The notes: a model not told the origin generated them from the sequence alone. Shown: positions 36,552 to 50,240, counted from the first letter of the stretch. The stretch: 64,000 bases of DNA from Microbacterium sp. zg-B96 (GCF_030246865.1 NZ_CP126738.1:1054001-1118000), one strand, 5' to 3'. Made by a program: numbers and translations.

Positions 36552-39061
36552 TGCGCGTTCCGCTCTCGTGGTTGCGTGAATACGTCGACGTTCCGGCGGA
36601 CGCGACGCCCGACGACGTCCTTGCGGCCCTCGTGTCGGTGGGGTTCGAAGAGGAGGACGTGCACGGCTTCGACCTGCAGGGCCCCATCGTCGTGGGCCGG
36701 GTCGTGGAGTTCGTCGAGGAGCCGCAGTCCAACGGCAAGACGATCCGCTGGTGCCAGGTCGACGTCGGCGAGGCCAACGGCGGGGTACGCGGCATCGTGT
36801 GCGGCGCCCGCAACTTCTTCCCCGGCGACAAGGTCGTGGTGACCCTTCCCGGGGCCGTGCTGCCCGGTCCCTTCCCGATCGCGGCGCGCAAGACCTACGG
36901 CCACGTCTCGGACGGCATGATCGCCTCCGCCAAGGAACTGGGCCTCGGCGACGAGCACAGCGGCATCCTGCGTCTGGTGGAGCTGGGCCTGGACCCCGAG
37001 GTGGGGACGGATGCCATCGCCCTGCTGGGCCTGGACGACGTCGCCGTCGAGATCAACGTCACCCCCGACCGCGGCTACGCGCTGTCGATCCGCGGCGTCG
37101 CCCGCGAATACGCCCATGCCACCGGCGCGGACTTCCGCGACCCGGGGGAGCGCACCTGGGGCGAGCTGCAGCAGCCCGTCGAGGGCTTCGCCGTCGCGGT
37201 GGACGATCGGGCGCCCATCCGCGGGCGTGTCGGTGCGAGCGAGTTCGTCGTGCGCATCGTGCGCGACGTCGACCCGACCAAGCCCACGCCGCCGTGGATG
37301 ATCGCGCGGCTGACGCTCGCCGGCATCCGCTCGCTCGGCATCCTGATCGACATCACCAATTACGTGATGCTTGAGCTCGGAAACCCGATCCACGGGTACG
37401 ACCTCGACAAGCTGCAGGGCGGCATCACGGTGCGTCGCGCGCAGGAGGGGGAGAAGCTCACGACCCTCGACGGCAAGGAGCGCACGCTCAGCGGCGAGGA
37501 CCTGCTCATCACCGACGAGTCCGGCCCCATCGGCCTGGCCGGCGTCATGGGCGGCGGCCCCACCGAGATGACCGACGCCACCCGTAACGTGCTCATCGAG
37601 GCCGCGATCTTCGACACCGTCTCGATCGCCCGCACCGCCCGGCGGCACAAGCTGCCCAGCGAGGCATCGCGCCGCTTCGAGCGCGGCGTGGACCCGCTGA
37701 TCCCGTTCGTCGCGGCGCGGCGCGTGGCCGACCTGATGGTCGAGTACGCGGGCGGCACGCTGGACACCGAGGTCGGCGGCGCCCTGTTCGCCGACGTGCA
37801 CATCGCGGGCATCGACCTGTCGCGGGAGTTCGTGCCCGGGCTCATCGGCGTGGACTACAGCGATGCGGACATCGTCGGCGCTCTGGAGACGATCGGCTGC
37901 GAGGTCACCGAGACCGGTGCCGGCTGGGTCGTGATCCCGCCGTCGTGGCGACCGGACCTCACCGACAAGTGGACCCTCGCCGAGGAGGTCGCCCGCATCA
38001 ACGGGTACGACCGCATCCCCTCGGTGCTGCCGGTGCCGCCGTCGGGCCGCGGGCTCACCCCTGCGCAGGCGGGGCGTCGCCGCGTGGCCAACGCACTCGC
38101 GGCCGCCGGGTACACCGAGACCCCGTCGTTCCCCTTCACGACGGCGGATCAGAACGACCTGCACGGCTCGACCTCCGGAGAGCACCTGTCCAGCGTCAAG
38201 CTCGCCAATCCGCTGGACGGCCAGGCGCCGTTCCTGCGGCGTTCGCTCGTGCCGGGCCTGCTGCAGGTCGCGCACCGCAACCTCGCCCGCGGGTTCGGCG
38301 ACCTCGCGCTGTTCGAGACCGGCACGGTGTTCCTGCCCGAGCCGGGCGTCGCGTACGGCACCGACCAGGTGCCGCCGCTGGCCGTGCGGCCGGATGCCGC
38401 GACGCTCGCGGCGCTGGACGCGTCGATCCCGCCGCAGCCGCGTCACGTCGCCGTGCTGCTGACCGGTCACCGCGTCGCGAAGCAGCCGGGGCAGGCCGCC
38501 GAAGCGTTCGACCTCGGCGACGCGCTGGACGCCGTCCGCACGATCGCGGTGGCCGCGGGCGTCGAGATCTCCGTCGCGCAGGGGGAGCGCGCCGCGCTGC
38601 ACCCCGGGCGCACCGGCGTGCTGACGGTCGGCGACACCGAGGTGGGGTACGTCGGCGAGGTGCTCCCCGCCGTCTCGGAGGCCGCAGATCTGCCCGGTCG
38701 CGTCATCGTCGCCGAGCTGGACCTCGACCTCGTGCTGTCCCTCGCCGGCGACCGGGTCGTCGTCGCGTCGCTGTCGGGATACCCCGCCGCGACGCAGGAC
38801 GTCTCGCTCGTCGTGCCGCGCGGGACGCCGGCATCCGCCGTGCGCGCCGCGCTCGTCGACGGTGCGGGGGAGTTGCTGGAGTCACTGCGTCTCGTGGACG
38901 ACTACCGCGGCCCGGGCCTGCCCGACGACGCGAAGAGCCTCACGTTCGCGCTGCGCTTCCGCGCCCCCGACCGCACGCTGACCGCCGCCGAGGCGACCGA
39001 GGCGAAGCTCGCCGGCGTCGCCGTGGCCGCCGAGCGCCTCGGAGCCGCCATCCGCGACTGA
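36551..39061 (+). CDS. pheT: phenylalanyl-tRNA synthetase beta subunit
   Basis: An 836-residue partner of PheS. Domains in order: a tRNA-binding OB fold (about residues 40-150, with NGKTIRWCQVDVG), the B3/B4 editing domain (about 210-380), the B5 DNA-binding-like domain (about 410-480), a catalytic-like core and a C-terminal ferredoxin-fold anticodon-binding domain (SGYPAATQDVSLVVPRG to the end). Full length and intact. It ends 9 bp before repeat array 2. Confidence 0.97.
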   Translation: MRVPLSWLREYVDVPADATPDDVLAALVSVGFEEEDVHGFDLQGPIVVGRVVEFVEEPQSNGKTIRWCQVDVGEANGGVRGIVCGARNFFPGDKVVVTLPGAVLPGPFPIAARKTYGHVSDGMIASAKELGLGDEHSGILRLVELGLDPEVGTDAIALLGLDDVAVEINVTPDRGYALSIRGVAREYAHATGADFRDPGERTWGELQQPVEGFAVAVDDRAPIRGRVGASEFVVRIVRDVDPTKPTPPWMIARLTLAGIRSLGILIDITNYVMLELGNPIHGYDLDKLQGGITVRRAQEGEKLTTLDGKERTLSGEDLLITDESGPIGLAGVMGGGPTEMTDATRNVLIEAAIFDTVSIARTARRHKLPSEASRRFERGVDPLIPFVAARRVADLMVEYAGGTLDTEVGGALFADVHIAGIDLSREFVPGLIGVDYSDADIVGALETIGCEVTETGAGWVVIPPSWRPDLTDKWTLAEEVARINGYDRIPSVLPVPPSGRGLTPAQAGRRRVANALAAAGYTETPSFPFTTADQNDLHGSTSGEHLSSVKLANPLDGQAPFLRRSLVPGLLQVAHRNLARGFGDLALFETGTVFLPEPGVAYGTDQVPPLAVRPDAATLAALDASIPPQPRHVAVLLTGHRVAKQPGQAAEAFDLGDALDAVRTIAVAAGVEISVAQGERAALHPGRTGVLTVGDTEVGYVGEVLPAVSEAADLPGRVIVAELDLDLVLSLAGDRVVVASLSGYPAATQDVSLVVPRGTPASAVRAALVDGAGELLESLRLVDDYRGPGLPDDAKSLTFALRFRAPDRTLTAAEATEAKLAGVAVAAERLGAAIRD

Positions 39062-39069
39062 CCTCGCTG

Positions 39070-39184
39070 TCGAGTGAGTATTCGCGCTGTCGAGTGAGTA
39101 TTCGCGCTGTCGAGTGAGTATTCGCGCTGTCGAGTGAGTATTCGCGCTGTCGAGTGAGTATTCGCGCTGCCGAGTGAGTATTCG
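39070..39184. repeat. 20-bp-period repeat array 2, six direct units
   Basis: Six head-to-tail units with cores CGAGTGAGTATTCG beginning at 39071, 39091, 39111, 39131, 39151 and 39171, again exactly 20 bp apart. Spacers are nearly uniform here (CGCTGT, the last CGCTGC). The array fills the gap between convergent pheT and the AAA ATPase gene. Confidence 0.88.
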
Positions 39185-39230
39185 GCGGCGCGGCGCGTGT
39201 GGGAAGCGCTCGGTCACCGCCGCGTCGCGA

Positions 39231-40355
39231 TCAGCGCGATCCCCAGTTCCAGGCAGGGGCGTCGAGCATGCCCTGGCCGGCGACGACCGTGCCGTCCGCA
39301 GTGCGCTGCAACTCGACCTGTACGGCATCCGACAGTCCCTCGGCCAGCTGCGTGGCATGCGTCACCACGAGCAGCTGGGTACGGTCGGATGCCGCGGCGA
39401 TGAGCCCGGCCAGTGGCTCGAGCAGGTCCGAGTGCAGGCTCGCCTCGGGCTCGTTGAGAACGATCAGCGGGGCGGGGCGCGCCGGCAGCAGGGCCGCGCA
39501 CAGGAGCAGGTACCGGAGGGTGCCGTCCGAGAGCTCGGCGGCCTGCAGCGGGCGCAACAATCCCGGCAGCCGCAGGGCGAGTGAGAACAGTCCGTCGGCG
39601 CCGGTGACCTGCACCTTCGCCCCGGGGAACGCCGCGTCGACGGCGCGGTCGAGGGGATCGCCGAATCCGGCATCCTGGATCGTCGCCCACACCGCCGCGA
39701 GGTTCTCGCCGCCATGATCGAGCGTGTGGGACCGAGTGCCCACCTGGGGGCGACGAGCGGGGGCTTCGGCGTCGACGCGGAAGTGGTCATAGAAGCGCCA
39801 AGAGCCGAGCATGCGCCGCAGCGTCAGGAGTTCGGGTGCGGTGTCGCCATCGGCGAGGTCGGTGACGATGCTCTCGAACGGGGCGAGCGGCTGGTTGAGC
39901 GTGGTCCAGCCCCCGTCGCGAACGCGCGTGGCGCCGCGCAGTCGGTCGATGAGCAGGGTCGCGGGTTTGGCGAGCGGGCCGGCGAAGACCTGCTCTCGTT
40001 TGACCTCGGGGTCGCGGGCGAAGACGCTGGCCGGGTCGACCTGGGGGATGCCTAGGTCGACGAGGTAGCCGAGCTCGTCGCTGGCGAAGCCGAGTTGCAC
40101 GGCGACCGGTCCTCTCCGCTGTGTGCCTTGTCCGCCGCCGTTCTCGGGACCCGCCCAGAGCACCGAGGGGAGCCCGCCCTCGCGCGCGACGGCCGCGATG
40201 AGCGAGCCGCTGGCGGTGGACGCGAGCAATCGGAGCGCCCGGTACAGGTTGGACTTTCCCGAGCCGTTGGCACCCGTGACGACGGTGAGCGGTGCGAGCG
40301 GCACGACGACGTCGCGCAGCGACCGGTAGCCGGAGACGGCAAGCGTGGTGAGCAT
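39231..40355 (-). CDS. AAA-family ATPase (AAA_21/OLD-like)
   Basis: A 374-residue SMC/ABC-type ATPase of the predicted-ATPase group related to RecF and OLD nucleases, but without a TOPRIM domain. Walker A is VTGANGSGKSNL near residue 27, the signature is ELSDGTLRYLLL, Walker B is LIVLNEPEASLH (Asn instead of the usual Asp before Glu) and the switch is VVTHATQL. Such proteins occur alone or in defence cassettes; no effector gene is adjacent. Its start is preceded 6 nt upstream by a weak -10 hexamer (CAGGAT). Repeat arrays flank it on both sides. Confidence 0.85.
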   Translation of the reverse strand: MLTTLAVSGYRSLRDVVVPLAPLTVVTGANGSGKSNLYRALRLLASTASGSLIAAVAREGGLPSVLWAGPENGGGQGTQRRGPVAVQLGFASDELGYLVDLGIPQVDPASVFARDPEVKREQVFAGPLAKPATLLIDRLRGATRVRDGGWTTLNQPLAPFESIVTDLADGDTAPELLTLRRMLGSWRFYDHFRVDAEAPARRPQVGTRSHTLDHGGENLAAVWATIQDAGFGDPLDRAVDAAFPGAKVQVTGADGLFSLALRLPGLLRPLQAAELSDGTLRYLLLCAALLPARPAPLIVLNEPEASLHSDLLEPLAGLIAAASDRTQLLVVTHATQLAEGLSDAVQVELQRTADGTVVAGQGMLDAPAWNWGSR

Positions 40356-40396
40356 GGCTCGATCCTGGCAGTTGCCTCCGACCCCGTTCGCACCGC

Positions 40397-40450
40397 CGAG
40401 TGAGTATTCGCGCTGCCGAGTGAGTATTCGTCGCGCCGAGTGAGTATTCG
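40397..40450. repeat. 20-bp-period repeat array 3, three direct units
   Basis: Cores CGAGTGAGTATTCG at 40397, 40417 and 40437, exactly 20 bp apart, with different spacers. The array lies in the divergent gap between the AAA ATPase (start 40355) and the epimerase-like gene (start 40487), between their -10 elements, so it could influence both promoters. Confidence 0.85.
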
Positions 40451-40474
40451 TCGCAGCTGCGGCCCCGCGTCCGG

Positions 40475-40480
40475 TTGAAT
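40475..40480 (+). promoter_or_regulatory. -10-like hexamer of the epimerase-like gene (leaderless)
   Basis: TTGAAT followed by 6 nt and the ATG at 40487. Confidence 0.35.
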
Positions 40481-40486
40481 CGACCC

Positions 40487-41464
40487 ATGACAGACGTATT
40501 GATCCTCGGTGGCACCGGGTGGCTGGGATCCCGCATCGCCGATCAATGGCTCGCCCGGGGAGCGAAGGTCACATGTCTGGCACGCGGCGGGCGTCCCGCG
40601 CCCGACGGCGCCCGGCTGATCGCCGCCGACCGCGCCGCTCCCGACGCCTACGCCGCGGTGGCGGACCGGGAGTGGGATGAGATCGTCGACCTGTCGTCGG
40701 ATGCCGCAGCCGTGGCATCCGCCGTTGTCGCGCTGGCATCCACGACGCGGCATTGGACCTTCGTCTCGACCGTCTCGGTGTATGCCGACGACGACGTCAC
40801 CGGCGCCGACGAGTCCGCACCGGTGGTGGCACCGCTGGCGGAGGGCGAGGAATCGGACTATCCGCATGAGAAGGCGGCGGCCGAGGCGTCCGTGCGGGAG
40901 GCCCTCGGGCACCGCGCCGCGATCGTGCGCCCCGGGCTGATCGCGGGGCCGGAGGATCCGAGCGATCGATTCGGCTACTGGGTGGCGCGGTTCGCGCTCG
41001 CCGAGGATGCCGCGGTGCTCGTTCCTCCCACCGAGGGGCGCGGTGCCGCGGTGATCGACGTCGACGACCTCGCCGATTTCGTCGTGGCGATCGGTGATGC
41101 GCGCTGGACCGGTGTCGTCAACGCGGTGGGGGATCCGCACCCGCTCGGCGAGGTGCTCGCCGAGGCGCGCGAGGTGGCCGGGCACACCGGTGCGCTGGTC
41201 GAGGCGTCGGACGAGTGGTTGCAGGCTCACGGCGTGGCGTATTGGTCGGGCCCGCGGTCGCTGCCGCTGTGGCTGCCACCGGGGCACACCGGGATGTGGT
41301 CGCGCTCGCACGTGGCATACACGATCCTCGGTGGGCGGCTGCGGCCGTTGCGGATGACACTGGAGCGCACCCTCGAAGCAGAGCGGCGGGCCGGTCTCGA
41401 GCGCGAGCGCCGTTCCGGCCTCACCCGCGCCGAGGAATTGGCCCTTCTCACTGATCTCGAGTGA
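40487..41464 (+). CDS. NAD-dependent epimerase/dehydratase-family protein
   Basis: A 325-residue extended short-chain dehydrogenase. The Rossmann motif LILGGTGWLGSRIA opens the protein; STVSVYAD holds a serine region, YPHEKAAAE replaces the usual YxxxK spacing, and IVRPGLIAGPEDPSDR is typical of isoflavone-reductase/epimerase-like members in actinobacteria. Substrate unknown. The TTG at 40475 is rejected because it is the -10 hexamer. Its stop lies in CGAGTGAG, a partial match to the repeat core. Confidence 0.85.
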   Translation: MTDVLILGGTGWLGSRIADQWLARGAKVTCLARGGRPAPDGARLIAADRAAPDAYAAVADREWDEIVDLSSDAAAVASAVVALASTTRHWTFVSTVSVYADDDVTGADESAPVVAPLAEGEESDYPHEKAAAEASVREALGHRAAIVRPGLIAGPEDPSDRFGYWVARFALAEDAAVLVPPTEGRGAAVIDVDDLADFVVAIGDARWTGVVNAVGDPHPLGEVLAEAREVAGHTGALVEASDEWLQAHGVAYWSGPRSLPLWLPPGHTGMWSRSHVAYTILGGRLRPLRMTLERTLEAERRAGLERERRSGLTRAEELALLTDLE

Positions 41465-41496
41465 GGAGCCGCGGTGGATGCCGGTGGCGCCCACCG

Positions 41497-41550
41497 CGAA
41501 TACTCACTCGGCACCGCGAATACTCACTCGGCAGCGTGAATACTCACTCG
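41497..41550. repeat. 20-bp-period repeat array 4, three inverted units
   Basis: Units CGAATACTCACTCG at 41497 and 41517, and TGAATACTCACTCG at 41537: the reverse complement of the core in arrays 2 and 3, with the same 20-bp period and different spacers. It lies between the epimerase-like gene and the arg leader ORF. Confidence 0.85.
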
Positions 41551-41589
41551 GCAGCGCCCGGGGATTTGCGGGCGGGGGGACGGTGCGGC

Positions 41590-41595
41590 TATCGT
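41590..41595 (+). promoter_or_regulatory. -10 hexamer of the arg leader ORF (leaderless)
   Basis: TATCGT followed by 6 nt and the ATG at 41602; the same geometry as other genes in the window. Confidence 0.5.
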
Positions 41596-41601
41596 CGCGG
41601 C

Positions 41602-41682
41602 ATGTCTTCGGCCGCGCACGGTGTCTCGCTCATCATGAGCGTCGCTGTCGCGCGCCGGCGTCTGGACGGCCGCCGACTCTAG
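41602..41682 (+). CDS. arginine-rich leader peptide of the arg operon
   Basis: A 26-codon ORF ending in ARRRLDGRRL, five arginines in the last nine residues, encoded by CGC, CGG, CGT, CGC and CGA, and stopping at TAG 77 bp before argC. It has its own leaderless-type promoter. Arginine-dense short ORFs directly before an arginine operon fit ribosome-mediated attenuation: shortage of charged tRNA-Arg would stall the ribosome on these codons and change the RNA fold downstream. The peptide itself probably has no function. The assignment rests on codon content and location. Confidence 0.65.
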   Translation: MSSAAHGVSLIMSVAVARRRLDGRRL

Positions 41683-41710
41683 GCGGCCCTGCGCGCGACG
41701 ACCCGTCGCG
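41668..41710 (+). promoter_or_regulatory. attenuator-like hairpins of the arg leader
   Basis: Hairpin 1 is GGCCGCC (41668-41674) / GGCGGCC (41682-41688) across the leader stop codon; a ribosome stalled at the arginine codons would cover it. Hairpin 2 is CGCGACG (41694-41700) / CGTCGCG (41704-41710) with a 3-nt loop. GACTC at 41675-41679 could instead pair with GAGTC at 41714-41718, giving an alternative fold. No U tract follows, so the exact mechanism is uncertain. Confidence 0.45.
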
Positions 41711-41746
41711 TCGGAGTCGCCGTCTCTGGCCCCGTTTCCCAGACAA

Positions 41747-41752
41747 TAAGGT
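41747..41752 (+). promoter_or_regulatory. argC -10 hexamer (leaderless)
   Basis: TAAGGT followed by 6 nt and the ATG at 41759. If active, argC has a second start that bypasses the leader peptide. Confidence 0.45.
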
Positions 41753-41758
41753 TGAACC

Positions 41759-42829
41759 ATGACCTATTCGGTCGCCGTATCCGGCGCTTCCGGCTATGCG
41801 GGCGGCGAGATCCTGCGCCTGCTCGCCGCTCACCCCGACATCGAGATCCGCACCGTCACGGCGCATTCGAACGCCGGACAGCCCCTCATCGACCACCAGC
41901 CGCACCTGCGCTCGCTCGCGCACCTGCAGCTGCAGGACACCACCGCCGAGGTCCTCCGCGGCCACGACATCGTGTTCCTCGCGCTGCCACACGGCCAGTC
42001 CGGCCAGTACACCGACGCGCTCGCGGACACCCCACTCGTCATCGACGCGGGGGCCGACCACCGGCTGACGTCGGCGGATGCCTGGGAGCAGTTCTACGGC
42101 GGACACTTCCACGAGTCGTGGACCTACGGCGTGCCCGAGCTTCCCATCGCCGGCGGTAAACAGCGGGACCGTCTTGTCGGCGCCACCCGCATCGCCGCCC
42201 CCGGATGCAACGCCTCCACCGTGAGCTTGAGTCTCGCCCCCGGCGTCGCCGCTGGCGTCATCGAGCCCGGCGACATCGTCACTGTGCTCGCCGTCGGTCC
42301 CTCCGGCGCGGGCAAGAGCCTCAAGCCGAACCTGCTCGCCGCCGAAGTCCTCGGCACCGCGAACCCGTATGCCGTCGGCGGCAGTCACCGGCACATCCCC
42401 GAGATCCGCCAGGCGCTCGCCGAAGCCGCGAGCAAGCAAACCGACTCCGCCGGCAGGGCGGCCGCCATCGGCATCTCCTTCACCCCCGTGATCGTGCCGA
42501 TGTCCCGTGGCATCCTCGCCACGAGCACCGCGCCGATCGCAGCCGGAGCGACGGATGCCGACATCCGCCGCGCCTGGGAAGACGCCTACCGCGACGAGAC
42601 CTTCGTGCAACTGCTGCCGGAAGGCCGCTTCCCGCGCACCGCAGACGTGCTCGGCGCCAACACCGCCCTGATGGGACTGGCTATCGACCGCGCCGCGAAC
42701 CGCGTCGTCGTCGTCACCGCCGTGGACAACCTCGTCAAGGGCACCGCGGGTGCGGCGATCCAATCGATGAACATCGCCCTGGGCCTGAACGAGGCCGCAG
42801 GCTTGACCGTGAACGGAGTAGCACCGTGA
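41759..42829 (+). CDS. argC: N-acetyl-gamma-glutamyl-phosphate reductase
   Basis: Third step of arginine synthesis: NADPH-dependent reduction of N-acetylglutamyl phosphate. The 356-residue protein has the Rossmann motif [16 protein letters not shown] and the catalytic cysteine in [12 protein letters not shown]. The order argC-J-B-D-F follows with four-base overlaps throughout. The GTG of argJ overlaps its stop. Confidence 0.97.
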   Translation: MTYSVAVSGASGYAGGEILRLLAAHPDIEIRTVTAHSNAGQPLIDHQPHLRSLAHLQLQDTTAEVLRGHDIVFLALPHGQSGQYTDALADTPLVIDAGADHRLTSADAWEQFYGGHFHESWTYGVPELPIAGGKQRDRLVGATRIAAPGCNASTVSLSLAPGVAAGVIEPGDIVTVLAVGPSGAGKSLKPNLLAAEVLGTANPYAVGGSHRHIPEIRQALAEAASKQTDSAGRAAAIGISFTPVIVPMSRGILATSTAPIAAGATDADIRRAWEDAYRDETFVQLLPEGRFPRTADVLGANTALMGLAIDRAANRVVVVTAVDNLVKGTAGAAIQSMNIALGLNEAAGLTVNGVAP

Positions 42830-43983
42830 GCGTCACGGCAGCACAGGGATTCGAAGCCGCAGGGGTCGCGGTGGGCTTGAAGTCCAGCGGCAACGCCGAC
42901 GTCGCCGTCGTGGTCAACCGGGGGCCCCGCAAGGTGGGGGCCGCCGTCTTCACGAGCAACCGGGCCAAGGCCAACCCGATCCTGTGGTCGCAGCAGGCGA
43001 TCGCCGACGGCGTGGTCGAGGCGGTCGTGATCAATTCCGGCGGCGCCAACTGCTTCACCGGCTCGTTCGGCTTCCAGACCACCCACCAGACGGCGGAGAA
43101 GGCGGCGCAGCTGCTCGGGGTCAGCCCGGGGGACATCCTCGTCTGCTCCACGGGCCTCATCGGCACCGGCGACGAGGTGTTCCGCGGCAAGGTGCTCGAC
43201 GGCGTCGAGCAGGGGATCGCGGCGCTGAGCCCCGACGGGGGAGAAGCGGCATCCGAAGCCATCATGACCACCGACTCCGTGCCCAAGCGCAGCGCCTACC
43301 GCGGCGAGGGCTGGACCATCGGCGGCATGGCCAAGGGCGCCGGCATGCTCGCCCCGGGCCTTGCCACCATGCTGGTGGTGATCACGACGGATGCCGTGCT
43401 CGATGCCGCCCAGGCCGACGCGCACCTGCGCGAGGCCACCCGCGTCAGCTTCGACCGGCTCGACTCCGACGGGTGCATGTCCACCAACGACCAGGTGACG
43501 CTCATGGCCAGCGGCGCGAGCGATGTCGTCCCCGACCCGCACGCCTTCCGCACCGCGCTCATCGCGGTGTGCAGCGACCTGGCCCGCCAGCTGCAGGGCG
43601 ATGCCGAGGGCGCGAGCCACGACATCACGATCCAGGTCACGAACGCCGCGACCGAAGCCGACGCCGTCACGGTGGGGCGCTCGGTGGCCCGCAACAACCT
43701 GTTCAAAGCCGCGATCTTCGGCAACGACCCCAACTGGGGTCGCGTGCTGGCGGCGATCGGCACGACGGATGCCGCCTTCGACCCGTACGACGTGGATGTG
43801 TGGATGAACGACGTGCGCGTGTGCACTGCCGGCGGCCCCGACCGCCCCCGCGAGGAGGTCGACCTCACGCCCCGCGCCACGCGCGTGCTCATCGATCTGA
43901 AGTCGGGCACCGAGACGGCGAGCATCCTCACCAACGACCTCACCCACGATTACGTCCACGAGAACAGCGCGTACGCCTCATGA
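42826..43983 (+). CDS. argJ: bifunctional glutamate N-acetyltransferase/ornithine acetyltransferase
   Basis: Recycles the acetyl group from N-acetylornithine to glutamate. The 385-residue precursor self-cleaves between Ala and Thr in [10 protein letters not shown]; the new N-terminal threonine is the nucleophile. [10 protein letters not shown] and the C-terminal [16 protein letters not shown] are typical. The GTG at 42826 is fixed by the argC overlap. Confidence 0.97.
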   Translation: MSVTAAQGFEAAGVAVGLKSSGNADVAVVVNRGPRKVGAAVFTSNRAKANPILWSQQAIADGVVEAVVINSGGANCFTGSFGFQTTHQTAEKAAQLLGVSPGDILVCSTGLIGTGDEVFRGKVLDGVEQGIAALSPDGGEAASEAIMTTDSVPKRSAYRGEGWTIGGMAKGAGMLAPGLATMLVVITTDAVLDAAQADAHLREATRVSFDRLDSDGCMSTNDQVTLMASGASDVVPDPHAFRTALIAVCSDLARQLQGDAEGASHDITIQVTNAATEADAVTVGRSVARNNLFKAAIFGNDPNWGRVLAAIGTTDAAFDPYDVDVWMNDVRVCTAGGPDRPREEVDLTPRATRVLIDLKSGTETASILTNDLTHDYVHENSAYAS

Positions 43984-44875
43984 CCGACATCCAGCAGACC
44001 ACGCCCGAAGAGGCGGCGATCAAAGCCGGCGTCCTCATCGAGTCGCTCCCGTGGCTCAAGCGTTTCAGTGAGCAGATCATCGTGATCAAGTTCGGTGGCA
44101 ACGCGATGGTGTCCGAGGAGCTGCAGAACGCCTTCGCCGAGGACATCGCCTACCTGCGCTTCGTGGGAGTGCACCCCGTCGTCGTGCACGGCGGCGGCCC
44201 GCAGATCTCGAAAATGCTCGACCGCCTCGCGATCCCGAGTGAGTTCAAGGGCGGCTACCGGGTGACTTCCACCGAGGCGATCTCGGTGGTGCGCATGGTG
44301 CTCACCGGCCAGATCAACCCGCAGCTGGTCAGCCGCATCAACACGCACGGCCCGTTCGCCAGCGGATTGTCCGGTGAGGATGCCGGGCTGTTCGGCGGCC
44401 GCCGCCGCGGCGTGCACATCGACGGCGTCGAGCACGACCTCGGCAACGTCGGCGACGTGGTCGAGGTAGACCCGCAGCCCGTGCTCGATCAGCTGGCGGC
44501 AGGCCGCATCCCCGTGGTCTCCAGCATCGCTCCCGACCTGGACAACCCCGGCCAGTCGCTCAACGTCAATGCGGATGCCGCGGCGGCGGCGCTGGCCGTG
44601 GCGCTGGGCGCCACCAAGCTCATCGTCCTCACCGACGTCCCCGGCCTCTACGCCGATTGGCCCGACCGCAGCTCGCTGGTCTCGCACCTGACCTCGACCG
44701 AGCTGCGCGCCATGCTGCCGCGCTTGGAATCGGGCATGATCCCGAAGATGCAGGCGTGCTTGGATGCGGTGGACGGCGGCGTGGACACCGCCGCGATCAT
44801 CGACGGACGCCAGCCGCATTCGCTGCTGGTGGAGATCTTCACAGCGCAGGGCGTCGGCACGGAGGTGGTGGCGGG

Positions 44876-44879
<4 letters not shown>
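43980..44879 (+). CDS. argB: acetylglutamate kinase
   Basis: Phosphorylates N-acetylglutamate, usually the arginine-feedback step in organisms with ArgJ. The 299-residue protein has [10 protein letters not shown] near residue 37, VVHGGGPQI, and LTDVPGLY. The N-terminal extension (residues 1-30, including [11 protein letters not shown]) resembles the helix used for arginine inhibition in hexameric kinases. Overlaps argJ and argD by four bases each. Confidence 0.97.
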
Positions 44880-49547
<4,668 letters not shown>

Positions 49548-49573
49548 ATAAGCCCAGTACTGATATTTCGCGA

Positions 49574-49594
49574 AGATAAGCGTTAGGCTTATCT
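49574..49594. promoter_or_regulatory. palindromic operator over the satD promoter
   Basis: AGATAAGC-N5-GCTTATCT, perfect 8-bp arms, contains the -10 hexamer TAGGCT (49584-49589) and ends one base before the satD ATG. A further direct half-site AGATAAGC lies at 49546-49553, 28 bp upstream. A repressor bound here would block initiation; SatD itself, with a C-terminal helix-turn-helix, is the obvious candidate. Confidence 0.65.
49584..49589 (+). promoter_or_regulatory. satD -10 hexamer (leaderless)
   Basis: TAGGCT followed by 6 nt and the ATG at 49596, fully inside the palindrome. Confidence 0.55.
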
Positions 49595-49595
49595 C

Positions 49596-50240
49596 ATGAA
49601 TGCCGCGGTGATCGCCGACATCGTCGGCTCCCGTCGCCTGGAGGACCGCGCCGCGGCCCAGCGCGACCTCGACGACACGATCGCTCGCGTCGAGTCAGAC
49701 TTCCCGCTCGCGGTGCGGGCGCTGCGTCCGATCGTCGGTGATGAGCTGCAGGGGGTCTATCCCTCGCTGGTCGCGGCGTCGGCGTCGCTGCTACTGCTGC
49801 GCCTGGCGCTTCCCGACGGCATCGAGTGCCGGTTCGGCATCGGCGTCGGGCCGCTTGCGGATGTCCCGTCGATCACCGTCGGCACGATCTCCGAGGGGCC
49901 CGCGTGGTGGGCGGCGCGCGCGGCGATCGAGATCGTGCACCGCAAGCAGAGCCGGTCGTTGTCGAACGCGCGTACGTGGGCGGTCGCCGCTGCGGGGGAG
50001 GGAGCCGGCGACGGCGCCGCGGTTCGACTGGCGAACTCGTCGTTCCTCACGCGGGACCAGCTGGTGGGGGGGATGACTGAGCGCACTCGGCGCATCACGT
50101 ACAGCCGGTGCCTCGGGGCCACCCAGCGGGAGATCGCCGCCGCCGAGCAGATCACGCAGTCGGCGGTGTCCCAGGCGCTGGCAGCCTCGGGCGGCGCCGT
50201 GCTCGCCGATGGCTTGAGCACGCTGCTCGCCGCGGAATGA
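49596..50240 (+). CDS. SatD-family DNA-binding protein
   Basis: A 214-residue protein of the SatD family (named from the acid-tolerance sat locus of Streptococcus mutans). The N-terminal domain (NAAVIADIVGSRRLEDR, LRPIVGDELQGVYPS, RFGIGVGPL) resembles a nucleotide-cyclase-like or ferredoxin-like fold, and residues 165-205 (GATQREIAAAEQITQSAVSQ) form a sigma-region-4-like helix-turn-helix. In many actinobacteria satD precedes a DUF3307 membrane-protein gene; here that partner is missing and the rRNA operon follows. Function unknown; autoregulation is suggested by the palindrome. Confidence 0.8.
   Translation: MNAAVIADIVGSRRLEDRAAAQRDLDDTIARVESDFPLAVRALRPIVGDELQGVYPSLVAASASLLLLRLALPDGIECRFGIGVGPLADVPSITVGTISEGPAWWAARAAIEIVHRKQSRSLSNARTWAVAAAGEGAGDGAAVRLANSSFLTRDQLVGGMTERTRRITYSRCLGATQREIAAAEQITQSAVSQALAASGGAVLADGLSTLLAAE

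Noticed and set aside
39231..40355. OLD-family nuclease or Gabija-type defence ATPase
   Set aside because: No TOPRIM domain in the protein and no partner helicase or nuclease gene nearby; only the ATPase domain can be supported.
44234..44245. GAGTGAGTTC in argB as a further repeat unit
   Set aside because: Single, lies in conserved coding sequence, lacks the TAT end of the core and has no 20-bp neighbour.
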